Shown here: in pieces, positions 1 through 9,171 of the stretch | Numbering within the stretch: the first letter of the stretch is position 1 | Layout of the letters: each line of letters begins with the position of its first letter | The notes under the pieces: generated by a model | Database searches by the model: none | What the model saw: only the letters and a program-made list of their open reading frames with translations | What the model was told of the DNA's origin: nothing | Program-made: the position numbers and the translations under genes | Assembly: GCA_947577185.1 (NCBI GenBank) | Contig: CANPUE010000010.1 | Span: 1-64,000 of the forward strand | DNA length: 64,000 bases | From: an uncultured Lachnospiraceae bacterium | Lineage (GTDB): Bacteria > Bacillota > Clostridia > Lachnospirales > Lachnospiraceae | Direction: 5' to 3'

Positions 1-48
1 AAATCAATGGGTTCCATTGGATTTCATGCTAAAAACAGATAAAATGAA

Positions 49-87
49 GCTGCCGCTTCACGAATTTTCATTCGTTAAAGCGACAGC
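49..87 (-). terminator. Intrinsic terminator of the sigma/anti-sigma operon
   Basis: On the minus strand a long stem (arms 70-87 and 49-65, one G-U pair, a small bulge) closes on a GAAA loop and is followed by a T-rich stretch. It lies about 170 nt past the stop of the anti-sigma-like gene. I see no convincing gene in positions 1-255 otherwise. Confidence 0.7.
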
Positions 88-255
88 CCCTTTTACGCCA
101 AAATCCGTTTTTTACATAACCGCCTGTTTCCCTGCCCCGGTTCTCTTTTATACCTCTCTTCCGGTTCCTGGGATACCGGCTCTTTTTGTGTCACGACAGA
201 CGGTACCGCTTCCCCCATTCAGGTAAAACAGATCTCCATCAGGCATAGCCCCCGC

Positions 256-1659
256 TCAATCCAGCCGGATATACCCTTCCAGTTCCTTCTGCATTTCTTC
301 CGCCGTCATATACGCACCCTGCCATATGCTGCTGTTCGTTCCAATGACGGCTAAGAGGAAATCATCTTTACGGTCTCTGTCTACTACAAAAAGCAGTGTA
401 TAGCTGACCGTTTCCCCTTTTTTCATTTCGCGGAAAAAGAAATCTTTGCGCGCCTCCCCTTCCGTGTGGACCGCTGTATCGACATAGACAGCGCTGTGAT
501 CCATCTGCAGGCTGTAATCCTCCGACGGGACAGCCGCGTAATCATCTTCCGCCCATGTGTAGGCACCGTCCGCTGTCTTATCCATGTAGACCAGTTCCAG
601 GCCCAGTTCTGCCTCCCCAAGCGGCAGTCCTTCCCACTGGTCATCATAACAGCTTACTTCCACATCGACACGCAAAATCTCCTGTTCTGCCTCTTCTTCA
701 GAAAGCAGTTCCCCGTCCTTACTGTAGTGCTGCCTTTTATAAGGGCGAAGCGTCTGATCCTCATTCAGCCATCCATCGAACCTCGCGTATTCGAAAAAGT
801 TCTCCTTTGCAAATCCTTCCAGACTCTTTAGAAACTCATAGCCCGTCACCTTGTATCCCAGCGCACCGCCGTATGTGTGCAGTTCCTCTCCCAGAGCAAA
901 AATTTTATCTGACGGAACGCCCATCTGCCTCAGGATTTCCCCGTTATCCTCTCCCTCCTGCTGCGCGCGTCTGGCATCTTCTTCCTGCTTTATTCTCTCT
1001 GCCTCATCCTGCTGCGTCTCATAGCCTCCGTCTCCGGTTCTCACCACATTTAAGCTGTCGGCAAATTTCAGCGCTTCCTCTTTGCTGAGTGCGTAACCGG
1101 CTATGATGTTGAGCACGTATCCTTCTCTTTCATTGAACAGGAAAAGGCAGGTATCTCTGCGATATTTCTCCGCTTCCCTGAAAGTAATCACATCTGCCTC
1201 CATGCCGCTCAGGACAGTATGCTCCACCTGCTCAATGTTCTCCACCACAATCTCCTTATTGGCTTTCTCCAATTCCGCCATCGTATAAATCGGCATCACC
1301 GTAATCCATGTTTCCCCTTCTCCGTAATACTTACCTGCGCCCTGGTCGCTTAATCCCTCGGGCAGATAGCCCGGTGTCACCTGATATTCACCCGGAATCA
1401 GTTCATAGTTTAAATCAAACTCATAAGTAAGCCGGTCTGCCTCCCGCTGCGCATTTTTCTGGAAATAGGCCACCGCCGCATACACGGCCGACGGTACTGA
1501 CACAGCTAATACTAACGCAGCCGCGGCCCCCATCCATCTTCTGTAACCATTTCTCTGTTTTCCCATCTGTTTTATTTCTCCCCTCCGTATGGACTCATAT
1601 GCCTCCTGTAACCGCTCTTCTACGATCTGAGGAAGTCTCTCTTCCGCTTTCCTGTTCAT
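256..1659 (-). CDS. Membrane-anchored anti-sigma-factor-like protein
   Basis: Probable anti-sigma factor that holds the adjacent ECF sigma factor at the membrane and senses an extracytoplasmic signal. A short charged cytoplasmic N-terminus (about 40 residues) is followed by one transmembrane segment (about residues 42-66, Ala/Val-rich) and a large outer domain. The region after the membrane resembles DUF4367 (a GYLPEGL motif); the distal part resembles the DUF4179 class of sigma-partner proteins. I chose ATG 1659 because AGGAGG lies just upstream and the ATG overlaps the sigma stop codon (ATGA). An in-frame start at 1761 would lie deep inside the sigma gene and lacks support. The pairing is seen; the anti-sigma role is inferred from family and context. 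Confidence 0.7.
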   Translation of the reverse strand: MNRKAEERLPQIVEERLQEAYESIRRGEIKQMGKQRNGYRRWMGAAAALVLAVSVPSAVYAAVAYFQKNAQREADRLTYEFDLNYELIPGEYQVTPGYLPEGLSDQGAGKYYGEGETWITVMPIYTMAELEKANKEIVVENIEQVEHTVLSGMEADVITFREAEKYRRDTCLFLFNEREGYVLNIIAGYALSKEEALKFADSLNVVRTGDGGYETQQDEAERIKQEEDARRAQQEGEDNGEILRQMGVPSDKIFALGEELHTYGGALGYKVTGYEFLKSLEGFAKENFFEYARFDGWLNEDQTLRPYKRQHYSKDGELLSEEEAEQEILRVDVEVSCYDDQWEGLPLGEAELGLELVYMDKTADGAYTWAEDDYAAVPSEDYSLQMDHSAVYVDTAVHTEGEARKDFFFREMKKGETVSYTLLFVVDRDRKDDFLLAVIGTNSSIWQGAYMTAEEMQKELEGYIRLD

Positions 1660-2174
1660 AAACGCCCTCCTGTTTCCCGCCTGCCTGTCATCTCGTCCCG
1701 CAGTGCCTCGCGCCCACGCTTCAACCGGGTTGCCACCGTATTTTCCTTCATCTCCATACATGCCGCAATCTCCTTCACTTTCATGCCATAAACATAATAT
1801 AAAGTAAAAATACTGCGGTCCTGTTCCCTAAGCGGCTCGATCAGCTCCCGAAACTCCTGTTCGCCGCCGGTTTGCGCCTCACCCTCAAGCTCATCCACGT
1901 TTTCCACAAAAATATTCCTTTTCTGTCTGCTCAGAATATTTTTGCAGTGGTTAATGAGAATCCGTATCATCCATGTTTTAAAATAGGCGTCCTGCTTCAG
2001 TGTGCGGATTTTTTCATAACATGTCAGAACCGTCTCCGACATGGCATCCGCCACATCCTCTTCATTGTATAAAAATCCCCTCGCCACCTTATACATGCTT
2101 TGCTTGTTATCCTCTATCAGCTCTATAAAGGCTTCGGCATCACCCCTTTTCGCCCTCTTCACAAGAAGTTCCAC
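1656..2174 (-). CDS. ECF-type RNA polymerase sigma factor
   Basis: A 172-residue sigma-70 family protein of the extracytoplasmic-function type. Region 2 is visible near residues 10-75 (the stretch YNEEDVADAMSETVL is typical of region 2.2), and region 4 near residues 110-165 contains a helix-turn-helix (VKEIAACMEMKENTVATRLKRGR). The start is GTG 2174, with AAAGGAG nine bases upstream. It overlaps the anti-sigma-like gene by 4 bp, so the two are probably translationally coupled. Such pairs usually activate their own promoter, but I could not pick a convincing ECF promoter in the 318-bp region upstream. Confidence 0.88.
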   Translation of the reverse strand: MELLVKRAKRGDAEAFIELIEDNKQSMYKVARGFLYNEEDVADAMSETVLTCYEKIRTLKQDAYFKTWMIRILINHCKNILSRQKRNIFVENVDELEGEAQTGGEQEFRELIEPLREQDRSIFTLYYVYGMKVKEIAACMEMKENTVATRLKRGREALRDEMTGRRETGGRL

Positions 2175-2492
2175 CTGTCTTATCTCCTTTCACCATTGTG
2201 CTTTTTCCTGTCACTTGTCAGTTTTATACCGGTATCTATTACTATGGCAAATGAATCTCTGTAAATAACAGTCCCATGTTTCTGTGCCTTACACTTATTA
2301 GACAAATAAGAGGCATGAAAAATTGCATCTCCTTCATAAAAGATTCATTTTATAAATTGTGACAGCCAATTGTGCAAACTATATTCTTACATCTGTTCGG
2401 ATCATAAAGATAGAATCATCATAACTGATATGGTATGATAAAAGCCAGATTGAAAAATCAGCATATTAAAATTGTTTTCAGGAGGGATTGTA
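2175..2492. other. Divergent intergenic region, 318 bp
   Basis: AT-rich region between the sigma gene (minus) and the metalloprotease-like gene (plus). A TATGAT box at about 2432 could serve the plus-strand gene, but no good -35 lies 17 bp upstream. A short inverted repeat (CTTATT...AATAAG, about 2296-2312) is present. I see no gene. Confidence 0.4.
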
Positions 2493-3332
2493 ATGAGTGT
2501 GCGTATGATAGATACTTTTCAGGGGATTGATAAGTGTTTTACAGATAAAGGTTTTTGCAAAGAAAAGTGGGATCAGTATATCAGTGATTACCTGCCGTAT
2601 GCCAGAGAAACCATCGAAAAAGACAGTGCGGAATATCATTTTGCGCAACAGGTTCTTCCCGTCTTAAATGCTGTTTGTGATAAGAAGAAAGAAATTGCAA
2701 AACTGCATCATTCTTTCCTGCATTTAACAGATAATATCGACGAAAAGATCCGGCAAAAACTCCAGACACAAATAGATACCGTTATTGTTCTTTACATGGG
2801 ATTGTGCAATGGTGCCGGATGGGTCGTTTCATTTTCAGGCATCCCTCATGTTCTTCTCGGAATCGAAAAAATCCTTGAACTGAACTGGCACAGTGAAAAT
2901 GAAATGAAAGGTCTGATTTACCACGAATTAGGACATATCTGGCATAAGCAGAGCCGAACTGCCGCTTTTCCTTCGCCAAACACGCCAAAGGACAAGGCTC
3001 TGTGGCAGCTCTACAGCGAAGGCATTGCGATGTATTGCGAACAGTTACTTTGTGACAATGATCAGTTCTATCATCAAAATAAAGATGGCTGGCTGGACTG
3101 GTGCATGGAAAACAGGAGTCTGCTCTTTGCTGAATATATTCGGGTAATTGAAAATCAGGAAAGCCACCAGAAGTTTTTTGGCGATTGGTGCAGTTATCTT
3201 AATGTATCCGATATCGGTTATTATCTGGGCTGCGAACTTGTGAAAACAGCCTGTGAAACAGGCACAGCATCGCATGTCCTTAATCTGTCTTTGCACGAGA
3301 TCGAAACAATATTGTATAAATGTATTGACTGA
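2493..3332 (+). CDS. HExxH zinc metalloprotease-like protein (DUF2268-like)
   Basis: A 279-residue soluble protein with no signal peptide. The motif HELGHIWH, near residue 150, is a zinc-binding HExxH. About 25 residues later LYSEGIAMY offers a glutamate as third ligand, the arrangement of gluzincin peptidases and of the DUF2268 predicted proteases. I chose ATG 2493 because GGAGGG lies eight bases upstream; an in-frame start at 2472 overlaps that site. The gene stands alone between two minus-strand operons and converges on the histidine kinase gene. Substrate unknown; it could also be a non-proteolytic metal protein. Confidence 0.65.
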   Translation: MSVRMIDTFQGIDKCFTDKGFCKEKWDQYISDYLPYARETIEKDSAEYHFAQQVLPVLNAVCDKKKEIAKLHHSFLHLTDNIDEKIRQKLQTQIDTVIVLYMGLCNGAGWVVSFSGIPHVLLGIEKILELNWHSENEMKGLIYHELGHIWHKQSRTAAFPSPNTPKDKALWQLYSEGIAMYCEQLLCDNDQFYHQNKDGWLDWCMENRSLLFAEYIRVIENQESHQKFFGDWCSYLNVSDIGYYLGCELVKTACETGTASHVLNLSLHEIETILYKCID

Positions 3333-3379
3333 TGAGCGAATATCTTCATCTTACAGCACCGCCTTATACGGAGATACCA

Positions 3380-5122
3380 CTATATAGCCTGTATCTTCTC
3401 AGGTTCCGCGGCGATCCGCTTCAGGCTCAGACTCGCTCTGGTCCCCGCGCCGGGCGTGGAGTGATACCGCAGTCCGCACTCTTCCCCGTAATACAGCTGG
3501 ATTCTCCTGTGCACATTCTGTACACCGTACCCTTTGCTGTCAGCCATCAGGATCGTCTCACAGTCCTTTTTTGTCATGCCGCAGCCGTTATCGATCACAT
3601 GGAATACGATAAAATCATCTTCCAGACGGCATGTGATCGTCAGCATCCCTTTCCCGGGTGTCTGTCTGTGATCAAGACCATGCAAAATGGCATTTTCTGC
3701 AAGCGGCTGTATGATCAGATTCAGCACGCAAAAAGACAGCGCCCGCTCATCAATATCATAGGTCACATCAAAGGAATAGGAATGCATAATCTGCTGAATC
3801 GCCACATATGCTTTCGTGTTTTCCAGCTCATCCCGGATCGTGGTCATGCTTTTTCCCTTATTGAGCATCGTACGGTAAAATGTGGACAACAGCTGTGACA
3901 TCTGGCTGATCCCCGTCTGTCCCGCCATGATCGCCTCTACATTGATCAAAGACAGCGAATTATACAGAAAATGCGGGTTGATCTGTGCCTGGAGGATACG
4001 CAGTTCATATTTCTGCTGTTCGATCTGGGCGATCAGCACCTCATTGATCAGATGGTTTAACTGAATCACCATCGCATGAAAGGCACGCTGAAGATATCCC
4101 ACTTCGTCCTGTCTTGTATTGTCATCCATATCCTGTGTTGCCGTTTCATATTGTCCCTGTTCCACCAGAAGAATATCGGCGGACAGCTTCTCCAACGGTT
4201 TTGCCATAATGCGGGACAAATGCGAGGCGATCAGAAAAGAAAAGGCAATACTGAATAATGCCAGCAAAAACGCCGTCAGCTGAAAATATCTGTAAGCTGT
4301 CAGCTGTTCACTGGAAGGGCGGTAGAGAAATGCCATCCAGGAACCATTGTTAAGCCGGTACTGCGCAGCCACATAACGGGGCGGAATCTCACCATCCATC
4401 AACGCTTCCCCGGAAAGCGCCGGATCGGTCGAATCTTCCGGAAAAAAACTGGCCGTATAGACAGGATTTCCATCCAGATCCGTCAGAAGAAAACAATAAC
4501 TTCCATCGACCAGATTCCGGGTTGAGGCAAACAGGTCCTGCATCTTTACGGTGATGCAAACAACCGAAGCAGGCGCAGGATAAGAATAATACATCTTACA
4601 GACCAGATAGAGTTCCTGCCCGTCTTCCGACACCTGAAAAAAGGGCCGCGTGGCAACGAGCGCCTGTTCGTACCACGGCATATCCAAAGCTTCTTCCAGC
4701 CGGAGTACATAATCCCCATGGGGATACAGGCCGGGTGCCGAAGTATACAGCGAGACGGTGCTGATATCCGCATTCAGCGAACGGATCGTCAAAAACAAAG
4801 AATCGACTTCTTCTTTATAAAACATATATTGCTCATAATTGGTATCGTAAGTTTTTAACAGGCTTGTCTTTAACGTATCATTCCATAACACCATACTCAA
4901 CGCATCCATATAAGAATTGAGTTTATAATCGATAGCATCTGCTGCCTGTCTGAGTGTTTCATTTAAGTTATTCTCTTCCCGCCTGAGCATCTGGCTGCTG
5001 GTCTGCAGATAGCTTACAATCCCGAACGTAAGCATGGGAATCAGGCTGATGAAAATACAGATCGTCAGTATTTTTTTCCGAAAAGACATATTTTGAAAGA
5101 ACAGGACTGGTTTTTTTATCAT
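3380..5122 (-). CDS. YesM-like sensor histidine kinase
   Basis: Membrane histidine kinase of the LytS/YesM class, 580 residues. One membrane segment lies at about residues 17-38, then an extracellular sensing region to about 280, a second segment (about 282-304), a HAMP linker, and a His-kinase domain with the QAQINPHFLYNSL phospho-acceptor motif near 380-392. The C-terminal ATPase part has an N-box (PLAENAILHGL) and a G-box (DNGCGM). It overlaps the response regulator gene by 4 bp (ATGA) with GAGAGGAG upstream. Position and type suggest it senses a sugar and controls the divergent ABC importer. Confidence 0.9.
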   Translation of the reverse strand: MIKKPVLFFQNMSFRKKILTICIFISLIPMLTFGIVSYLQTSSQMLRREENNLNETLRQAADAIDYKLNSYMDALSMVLWNDTLKTSLLKTYDTNYEQYMFYKEEVDSLFLTIRSLNADISTVSLYTSAPGLYPHGDYVLRLEEALDMPWYEQALVATRPFFQVSEDGQELYLVCKMYYSYPAPASVVCITVKMQDLFASTRNLVDGSYCFLLTDLDGNPVYTASFFPEDSTDPALSGEALMDGEIPPRYVAAQYRLNNGSWMAFLYRPSSEQLTAYRYFQLTAFLLALFSIAFSFLIASHLSRIMAKPLEKLSADILLVEQGQYETATQDMDDNTRQDEVGYLQRAFHAMVIQLNHLINEVLIAQIEQQKYELRILQAQINPHFLYNSLSLINVEAIMAGQTGISQMSQLLSTFYRTMLNKGKSMTTIRDELENTKAYVAIQQIMHSYSFDVTYDIDERALSFCVLNLIIQPLAENAILHGLDHRQTPGKGMLTITCRLEDDFIVFHVIDNGCGMTKKDCETILMADSKGYGVQNVHRRIQLYYGEECGLRYHSTPGAGTRASLSLKRIAAEPEKIQAI

Positions 5123-6264
5123 AGAGACTCCTCTCCCGGCTGTGCCTTCCCGCCGCCCTGTCTGGCGGCTGTATTTGTCCGGTAATTACTGGGCGTGATC
5201 CCGTACAGCTGCTGAAATGTTTTAATAAAATAGGAAGGGGTCGGATATCCTACTGCCTTACAGATATCAATGATCTTCATATTGCTGCCTTCAAGCAGCT
5301 CCTGCGCCTTCTTCATGCGAAACTGCTTGAGGTATTTATGAAGAGAAGTTCCCGTGACTTTGGTAAACATATTGCTCAGATAGTTAGGACTTAAATATAC
5401 CTGTTCCGCCAGCAGATTCAGCGTAATATCTTCTCCGTAGTGCTCCGCGATATACTGTTTTACGAGAAAAACGGAGTAGTTGGCACCATCCACTTCCTGA
5501 TGGAGCGCGTCTGTCAAAAGCTTCACATAATATAAGATCGTCTCTTTGACTTCCGAAAAATGCCGGAGCGTATAGATCTTCTCCGCTGCCGTCTCAAAAT
5601 CTGCTCCCGTAAGCGAAGGAACCGCCTGTATCACAACCTGCAGCAATGAGATTGCGGTGTGCCGTATAGAAATGGGTGAATGAGCGGATGCAGAAGCACA
5701 GATCTCCAGCAGTTCATCCACCAGTCCGGTAAGTTTGTCCGGTCTTTTCAAAGAAATCGAGAGCGCAATATTCTCTAACAGCATCTGGTTCGTACGCAGA
5801 CTGTCTCCGGCTGCATTCCCTGAGACAACCGGGCGGTCAGAAAAGCTGCCGTTATAGTCTGACTCTTCTTTCAGACCGGAAATGTTTTTGGCGTCAAGCT
5901 GTACCAGGATTCCCCTGATGATCTGCTGAAATTCTTCCGGGTTCACAGGCTTTAAAACATAGTTCACCGCCCGCAGCAGCAACGCTGTACGGACATATTC
6001 AAAGTCATCAAACCCGCTGAAGAACATGATCTCCATATCCGGGTTTAACAGACGGGCCTCCTGAGCCAGTTCAATGCCGGACCGAAAAGGCATCTGGACA
6101 TCCGTGAGAAGAATCTCTACTTTTTCCTGCCTGATGACATTCAAAGCGTCCTCTCCATTGGCGGCTTCTATAATATGAAATTTTTCCGGAAAATCCCTTG
6201 TCAGTAAAAAGCGAATCAGATCGCGTTCCAGTTTTTCATCATCCGCAACCAACACCGTATACAT
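5119..6264 (-). CDS. YesN-like response regulator, AraC DNA-binding type
   Basis: 381-residue regulator: receiver domain (residues 1-125, acidic pocket DDE at 8-10, phospho-acceptor D55 in LLTDVQMP, K near 103), a linker of about 140 residues, and an AraC-type double helix-turn-helix at about 270-365 ending in the usual PSNYR. It is transcribed first, followed by the kinase with a 4-bp overlap, and diverges from the solute-binding protein gene. By analogy with YesMN/LplABC-type loci it probably activates that transport operon. Confidence 0.9.
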   Translation of the reverse strand: MYTVLVADDEKLERDLIRFLLTRDFPEKFHIIEAANGEDALNVIRQEKVEILLTDVQMPFRSGIELAQEARLLNPDMEIMFFSGFDDFEYVRTALLLRAVNYVLKPVNPEEFQQIIRGILVQLDAKNISGLKEESDYNGSFSDRPVVSGNAAGDSLRTNQMLLENIALSISLKRPDKLTGLVDELLEICASASAHSPISIRHTAISLLQVVIQAVPSLTGADFETAAEKIYTLRHFSEVKETILYYVKLLTDALHQEVDGANYSVFLVKQYIAEHYGEDITLNLLAEQVYLSPNYLSNMFTKVTGTSLHKYLKQFRMKKAQELLEGSNMKIIDICKAVGYPTPSYFIKTFQQLYGITPSNYRTNTAARQGGGKAQPGEESL

Positions 6265-6323
6265 CCCGCATCCCCCATTGTGTTTTTACCAAAAAAATTA
6301 TAACATTTCAAAGATTTGAGAAC

Positions 6324-6342
6324 AATATGCACAAATCAATAT
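6324..6342. promoter_or_regulatory. Candidate regulator site in the transporter promoter region
   Basis: A 19-bp AT-rich block starting AATATGCAC, which matches 16 of 19 positions at 38108-38126 in the divergent GPH/GH1 region. It lies about 40 bp upstream of the predicted -35, where an AraC-type activator could bind. The match could be chance in AT-rich DNA. Confidence 0.3.
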
Positions 6343-6378
6343 CTGTAAAATGTTTTATAAAGCAGAAAAACGTTGCAT

Positions 6379-6407
6379 TTACAGAAACAAAATTGCCAAT
6401 TTATAAT
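6379..6407 (+). promoter_or_regulatory. Sigma-A-type promoter of the sugar ABC importer
   Basis: TTACAG at 6379-6384 and TATAAT at 6402-6407, separated by exactly 17 bp, about 60 bp before the start of the binding-protein gene. The -10 is perfect and the -35 weak, fitting a promoter that needs an activator such as the neighbouring AraC-type regulator. Confidence 0.6.
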
Positions 6408-6466
6408 AATTTTATCTAAAAACGAGGGGTAACACGAAAACCCATAAAAAAATGGAGGTAGTAAGG

Positions 6467-8158
6467 ATGAGGAAAACGTTTTTGAAAAAAGCAGCAGCCG
6501 TAACACTTGCTATGTCAACAGTATTGTCGATGACAGCATGCGGCGGCAGCGACAGCGGCAGCACGAAAAAAGAAAGCGCCCCCGCGGCAGCGCCTGGTGA
6601 AAGGGACACTGTCACGATCACGATGGGACGTCAGACGACGGCCAATCCAAAATTTCCTGAGGGAGACAACTACGAGGACAACGCTTATATCCGCATGGTA
6701 GAGCAGGAATTGAATGTTGATATCGTAGACCAGTTTGAAGCAAATAACGGTGATGATTACAACCGTCAGGTTTCTCTCGCACTTTCTGCCGGCAGCCTTC
6801 CGGATATCATGAAAGTCGCTTCCAAAGATGAATTGACAGAACTTTATGAAAATGAGCTGATCGCAGATTTAACAGATGTCTACGAGAATTATGCAAGTGA
6901 CTATATCAAGAGCATTTACGACTCTTTTGACGGCCGGGCGCTTGCCGACGTTACTTACGACGGCAGACTGATGGCAATCCCGGCGACCGCTTCCGATGCC
7001 GGCCCCGGCATGTTCTGGGTACGCAGCGACTGGGCTGATACGCTTGGGCTTACCATAGACGCGGACGGTGACCGCTGTATCACATTAGATGAGGTAAAAG
7101 AGATCACACAGGCTTTCATCGACGGCAACCCGGAAAAGGTCTCCAAGATGGTCGGTATGAGCTTTGATCCCAGCCTGACAGCCACAAGTTCCGATAACGC
7201 CAACATGATCAACACGATCGCCTATACACTTGGCGCCTACCCGCGTCACTGGTACGAAAATGAAAACGGCGAAATCGTTTACGGTTCTACGACAGATGAG
7301 ATGAAGCAGGCTCTTTCTCTTGTGAGAGACTGGTATCAGGAAGGCATCATCGACGAACAGCTTGGCACAAGAACATGGGATGATATCACTTCTCTTTTGG
7401 TAAACGGGGAATGCGGCGTATTATTCGGTTCCTGGCATGTAGCAGACTGGCTGCTCAACAATGTCTACACCCTGAATAACAAAGCGGAATTTGAGCCTTA
7501 TGTTGTCGTAAACAGCGAGGGAAAAGTAAACTGTACACACTACAAGGCAACAGGCGAATATGTGGTAGTCAGCGCAGCTTTTGAGCACCCTGAAATCGCC
7601 ATCCAGATCCTCAACCTGATCTATGACGATATGGTCAATTCCGCCGAGCTGCTGGAAAAATATCCCGAAGTCGACAGCTATTTAAGAGAAGGTGTCGATG
7701 GTACGGCACGTCCTTACAATATAGAAGTCAAATCCAGCACATATCTGTTGAGCGAATACCAGGAACTGAAAGCGGCGCTTGACGGTGACGCTGCCAAAGA
7801 AGACATCAGCAGCGCCGAGGAACGCACCAATTACGATGCAATCAAGGCATACGAGGGAGGAAACGGCGAAGTAACAGGCTGGTGCAAGATCCACTCCCGC
7901 TGTAAGGGTGTCGATATGCTGACTTATCTGAATGACAACGACATGTATCACTGGATCACACCGATCTACCCGCAGACAACGACGACCATGAAAACCAACT
8001 GGGCCAATCTGCAGACACTCGAAGCCGAAAGCTTTATCAAGATCGTGACCGGAACAGACGATCTCGACGAAAGTTTCAATACCTTTGTCTCCAGCTGGAA
8101 ATCACAGGGCGGCGATACCATAGCTTCCGAGATCAAAGAACAGACAGGCAAACAGTAA
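6467..8158 (+). CDS. Sugar ABC importer, solute-binding lipoprotein (LplA-like)
   Basis: Extracellular family-1 solute-binding protein of about 563 residues, larger than typical sugar-binding proteins and like the LplA group. The N-terminus is a lipoprotein signal peptide (RK, hydrophobic core, lipobox SMTAC with Cys25) followed by a Ser/Gly linker. It should deliver oligosaccharide to the two permeases downstream. ATG 6467 is chosen because GGAGG is eight bases upstream; an in-frame ATG at 6452 lies before that site. No ATPase gene is in the operon; Lpl-type importers usually borrow a shared MsmX-like ATPase encoded elsewhere. Confidence 0.92.
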   Translation: MRKTFLKKAAAVTLAMSTVLSMTACGGSDSGSTKKESAPAAAPGERDTVTITMGRQTTANPKFPEGDNYEDNAYIRMVEQELNVDIVDQFEANNGDDYNRQVSLALSAGSLPDIMKVASKDELTELYENELIADLTDVYENYASDYIKSIYDSFDGRALADVTYDGRLMAIPATASDAGPGMFWVRSDWADTLGLTIDADGDRCITLDEVKEITQAFIDGNPEKVSKMVGMSFDPSLTATSSDNANMINTIAYTLGAYPRHWYENENGEIVYGSTTDEMKQALSLVRDWYQEGIIDEQLGTRTWDDITSLLVNGECGVLFGSWHVADWLLNNVYTLNNKAEFEPYVVVNSEGKVNCTHYKATGEYVVVSAAFEHPEIAIQILNLIYDDMVNSAELLEKYPEVDSYLREGVDGTARPYNIEVKSSTYLLSEYQELKAALDGDAAKEDISSAEERTNYDAIKAYEGGNGEVTGWCKIHSRCKGVDMLTYLNDNDMYHWITPIYPQTTTTMKTNWANLQTLEAESFIKIVTGTDDLDESFNTFVSSWKSQGGDTIASEIKEQTGKQ

Positions 8159-8182
8159 CATCGTTACCGCATCATAGATTTG

Positions 8183-8210
8183 AACAGGCATACCGTATGG
8201 CATGCCTGTT
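8183..8210 (+). promoter_or_regulatory. Intercistronic hairpin between binding protein and permeases
   Basis: A perfect 9-bp inverted repeat (AACAGGCAT, 8183-8191, and ATGCCTGTT, 8202-8210) with a 10-nt loop just after the binding-protein stop. No long T tract follows, so it is more likely an mRNA-stabilising or partial-termination hairpin, as often found after binding-protein genes that need higher expression than their permeases. Confidence 0.6.
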
Positions 8211-8234
8211 TTGGAAAGGAGCATTGCTATCAGA

Positions 8235-9152
8235 ATGAAAAAAACAAAATCTTCTATCAAATCAACCAGAACCAGAAATTCTCTGCAATATCATGCCATG
8301 GTATTCCCCGGAATGGTCTTTCTGATCCTCTTCGGATACCTTCCCATGTTTGGACTGATCATGGCTTTCCAGGACTTTATCCCGGCCAAAGGACTCTTTG
8401 GCTCCCAGTTTGTAGGCTTCAAACACTTTGCCTACATGTTCACGCTTCCCGATATCGGCCGCGTGATCCGCAATACGCTGATCATCGCGCTCGGAAAGAT
8501 CATCCTGGGAATGCTTCTTTCGATCGCCTTTTCCATTCTGTTAAATGAGATTCGACTGAAGTTTCTCAAAAAAACAGTGCAGACGATCGTCTATCTGCCC
8601 CACTTCCTCTCCTGGGTCGTGTTGGCGGCAGTCGCCATGAACCTGTTCAATATCGACGGTTCCGTAAACCAGATCCTGGCATCTATCGGCCTTGAAAAGA
8701 TCAACTTCCTCGGCAGCAACAATGTATTTCGCAAATTGCTGATCGGAACGGATGTGTGGAAAGAATTTGGCTATAACTCAGTCGTCTACCTGGCTGCCAT
8801 TACCGGCATTGATGCAGGACTGCATGAAGCAGCGGCCATCGACGGCGCATCCTGGTGGAAGCGGGTCTGGCATATAACAATTCCCGGCATGCTTCCAATC
8901 ATCCTGTTGATGACAGCAATGAATCTTACTTCCGTCCTGAACGCAGGCTTCGACCAGATCTACAACCTTTACTCTCCGATCGTATACGAAGTCAGCGATG
9001 TGCTGGATACTTATATTTACCGCATCGGTCTTGTCGGAAGACAATACAGTTTCGGTGCGGCGGTAGGCCTGTGCCGTTCCATCGTTGCGCTCATCATGCT
9101 CGTGAGTGCCAATAAGATCACCGAGAAGCTGACCAATCAGCGCATTTATTAA
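8235..9152 (+). CDS. Sugar ABC importer permease 1 (LplB-like)
   Basis: Inner-membrane permease of about 305 residues with six predicted transmembrane segments and the EAA loop (EAAAIDGASWWKRVWHI) that contacts the ATPase. The N-terminus MVFPGMVFLILFGYLPMFG is typical of the LplB/YteP group. I chose ATG 8235: an in-frame ATG at 8202 lies inside the hairpin arm and has no ribosome binding site, while AAGGAG at about 8216-8221 can serve 8235 with a longish gap. It pairs with the next permease to form the channel. Confidence 0.88.
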   Translation: MKKTKSSIKSTRTRNSLQYHAMVFPGMVFLILFGYLPMFGLIMAFQDFIPAKGLFGSQFVGFKHFAYMFTLPDIGRVIRNTLIIALGKIILGMLLSIAFSILLNEIRLKFLKKTVQTIVYLPHFLSWVVLAAVAMNLFNIDGSVNQILASIGLEKINFLGSNNVFRKLLIGTDVWKEFGYNSVVYLAAITGIDAGLHEAAAIDGASWWKRVWHITIPGMLPIILLMTAMNLTSVLNAGFDQIYNLYSPIVYEVSDVLDTYIYRIGLVGRQYSFGAAVGLCRSIVALIMLVSANKITEKLTNQRIY

Positions 9153-9171
9153 AAAGGAGGGAAATCGAACC

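Noticed and set aside
17..226. Plus-strand open frame at the window start
   Set aside because: No ribosome binding site, covers the terminator of the minus-strand operon, and its composition is unlike a protein.
3332..3898. 188-codon plus-strand frame after the metalloprotease gene
   Set aside because: Lies opposite the well-supported histidine kinase gene; it is a mirror frame.
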